Shown: piece after piece, positions 63,497 to 64,000 of the stretch
Layout of the letters: each line of letters begins with the position of its first letter
How positions within the stretch are numbered: position 1 is the first letter of the stretch
NCBI RefSeq assembly: GCF_947495255.1
Contig: NZ_CANLYI010000003.1
Coordinates: 62,001 to 126,000, forward strand
Direction: 5' to 3'
DNA: 64,000 bases
Source: an uncultured Winogradskyella sp.
Lineage (GTDB): Bacteria; Bacteroidota; Bacteroidia; Flavobacteriales; Flavobacteriaceae
Program-made: the position numbers and the translations under genes
The notes under the pieces: generated by a model
The model's input: the letters and a program-made list of their open reading frames with translations, nothing else
Told to the model about the DNA's origin: nothing
Databases searched by the model: none

Positions 63497-64000
63497 ATGA
63501 AGAAAAATACATTCTTATATATATTAGTTGTGTTTCTAATTATAGTTAATGGTTTTTTTCTTTTTAACTATATGGGAAACCACAATGATAATGACTCTAG
63601 AGAACCTGAAAGAAACAAAGGTTTTATTGTAAAAGAGCTTGGGTTTAATGCCTCTCAATTAGAAGAGTTTAATAAAAAAAGTGAAGGGCATCATCATAGA
63701 ATGATGGGTTTGGCTGACGAGATTAAAGAATTGAAGGATAAACTGTTTAGTTCCTTATCTGATGATACTATAAAGCAAGAAACAATGGATTCTATTTCTT
63801 CTTTAATTTGTGAGAAAGAAAGAGCAAAAGATAAAGAGATTTTTAATCATTTTAAGATGATTCAAAATATTGCAACGGATAAACAGAAGGAAAAGTTTAA
63901 AACGATATTAATGGATGCTTTAAGACAAGGCGACCAAGGTAATAGACCTCCTCCAAATGGAGAAGATGGTCGCAGACCACCACCACGAGGTGGAAGCGAA
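63497..64000 (+). CDS. CpxP/Spy-like periplasmic protein (runs off window)
   Basis: An open frame from ATG 63497 to the last base, with no stop inside the window (168 codons visible). After a signal anchor (FLYILVVFLIIVNGFFLF) comes a helical LGFNASQLEEFNKKSEGHHH segment with a metal-like His cluster. A heptad-like helix with ELKDKLFSSLSD follows, and then a Pro/Gly/Arg-rich tail (RPPPNGEDGRRPPPRGG). This matches the periplasmic heavy-metal sensor or Spy/CpxP group. It is 2 bp after the membrane protein, so it belongs to the sigma operon and may be its envelope-stress sensor or chaperone. Confidence 0.75.
   Translation, partial: MKKNTFLYILVVFLIIVNGFFLFNYMGNHNDNDSREPERNKGFIVKELGFNASQLEEFNKKSEGHHHRMMGLADEIKELKDKLFSSLSDDTIKQETMDSISSLICEKERAKDKEIFNHFKMIQNIATDKQKEKFKTILMDALRQGDQGNRPPPNGEDGRRPPPRGGSE

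Noticed and set aside
1..64000. CRISPR array, prophage, transposase, rRNA or tRNA genes
   Set aside because: No regularly spaced repeats with spacers, integrase or transposase frames, or rRNA/tRNA-like sequence were noticed on either strand.

Overview
The window is a stretch of chromosome from a member of the Bacteroidota, almost certainly a marine gliding flavobacterium (Flavobacteriaceae). The evidence is the AT-rich composition, promoters of the Bacteroidetes type (a -7 box TAnnTTTG), the gliding lipoprotein GldI, type IX secretion sorting domains on secreted enzymes, a fused CcoNO oxidase, an alginate-lyase-like PL6 enzyme and a LytTR/2TM signalling locus. No rRNA, tRNA, CRISPR array, transposase or prophage gene was seen. 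It reads as ordinary core chromosome with some accessory degradative genes.

Layout. 1-4.8 kb: end of a PepD dipeptidase, a cyclophilin-FKBP lipoprotein, gldI, nrnA, ndk and a small membrane protein. 5.0-9.4 kb: a signalling operon with a DUF2141 protein, a TPR-like protein, a LytS-type histidine kinase carrying a C-terminal 2TM domain, three separate 2TM proteins and a LytTR response regulator. 9.4-14.1 kb: mostly hypothetical or lipoprotein genes (LETM1-related, DUF4253, DinB, YceI). 14.2-26.8 kb: a low-oxygen respiration island with hemN, a universal stress protein, the cco operon (ccoS-NO-Q-P-G-H plus a TauE/SafE-like protein), the copper ATPase ccoI and a divergent fnr-like regulator. 26.9-39.4 kb: a giant BNR-repeat secreted protein, a VWA/MoxR pair and a five-gene minus-strand operon of secreted peptidases and binding proteins. 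39.5-47.4 kb: a complete beta-oxidation set with its MarR regulator and an acyl-CoA ligase. 47.7-50.3 kb: a multidomain PL6 lyase. 50.6-55.4 kb: pyruvate formate-lyase, its activase and an NCS2/SulP-like permease. 55.5-64 kb: purL, a secreted endonuclease I, an RsmB-type methyltransferase and an ECF sigma factor operon that runs off the end.

The most striking result is a set of four promoters (hemN, ccoS, ccoI, pflB). Each carries a box TGAYAAATRTCA followed, after exactly 23 bp, by a -7 box (TAnnTTTG, or GACCTTTG at ccoI). This puts the box near -41.5, the geometry of class II activation by CRP/FNR proteins. The Crp/Fnr gene between these sites (26107-26784) retains equivalents of three of the four E. 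coli FNR iron-sulfur cysteines and has one of the same boxes over its own promoter. Together these describe an oxygen-responsive regulon joining anaerobic heme synthesis, the high-affinity oxidase and its copper pump, and fermentation by pyruvate formate-lyase. Other structures worth attention are a 15-bp hairpin whose 3' arm contains the pflA start codon, a palindromic tandem repeat just before the MoxR start, a doubled operator before the PL6 lyase, a 22-bp perfect palindrome, and REP-like palindromes after pepD.
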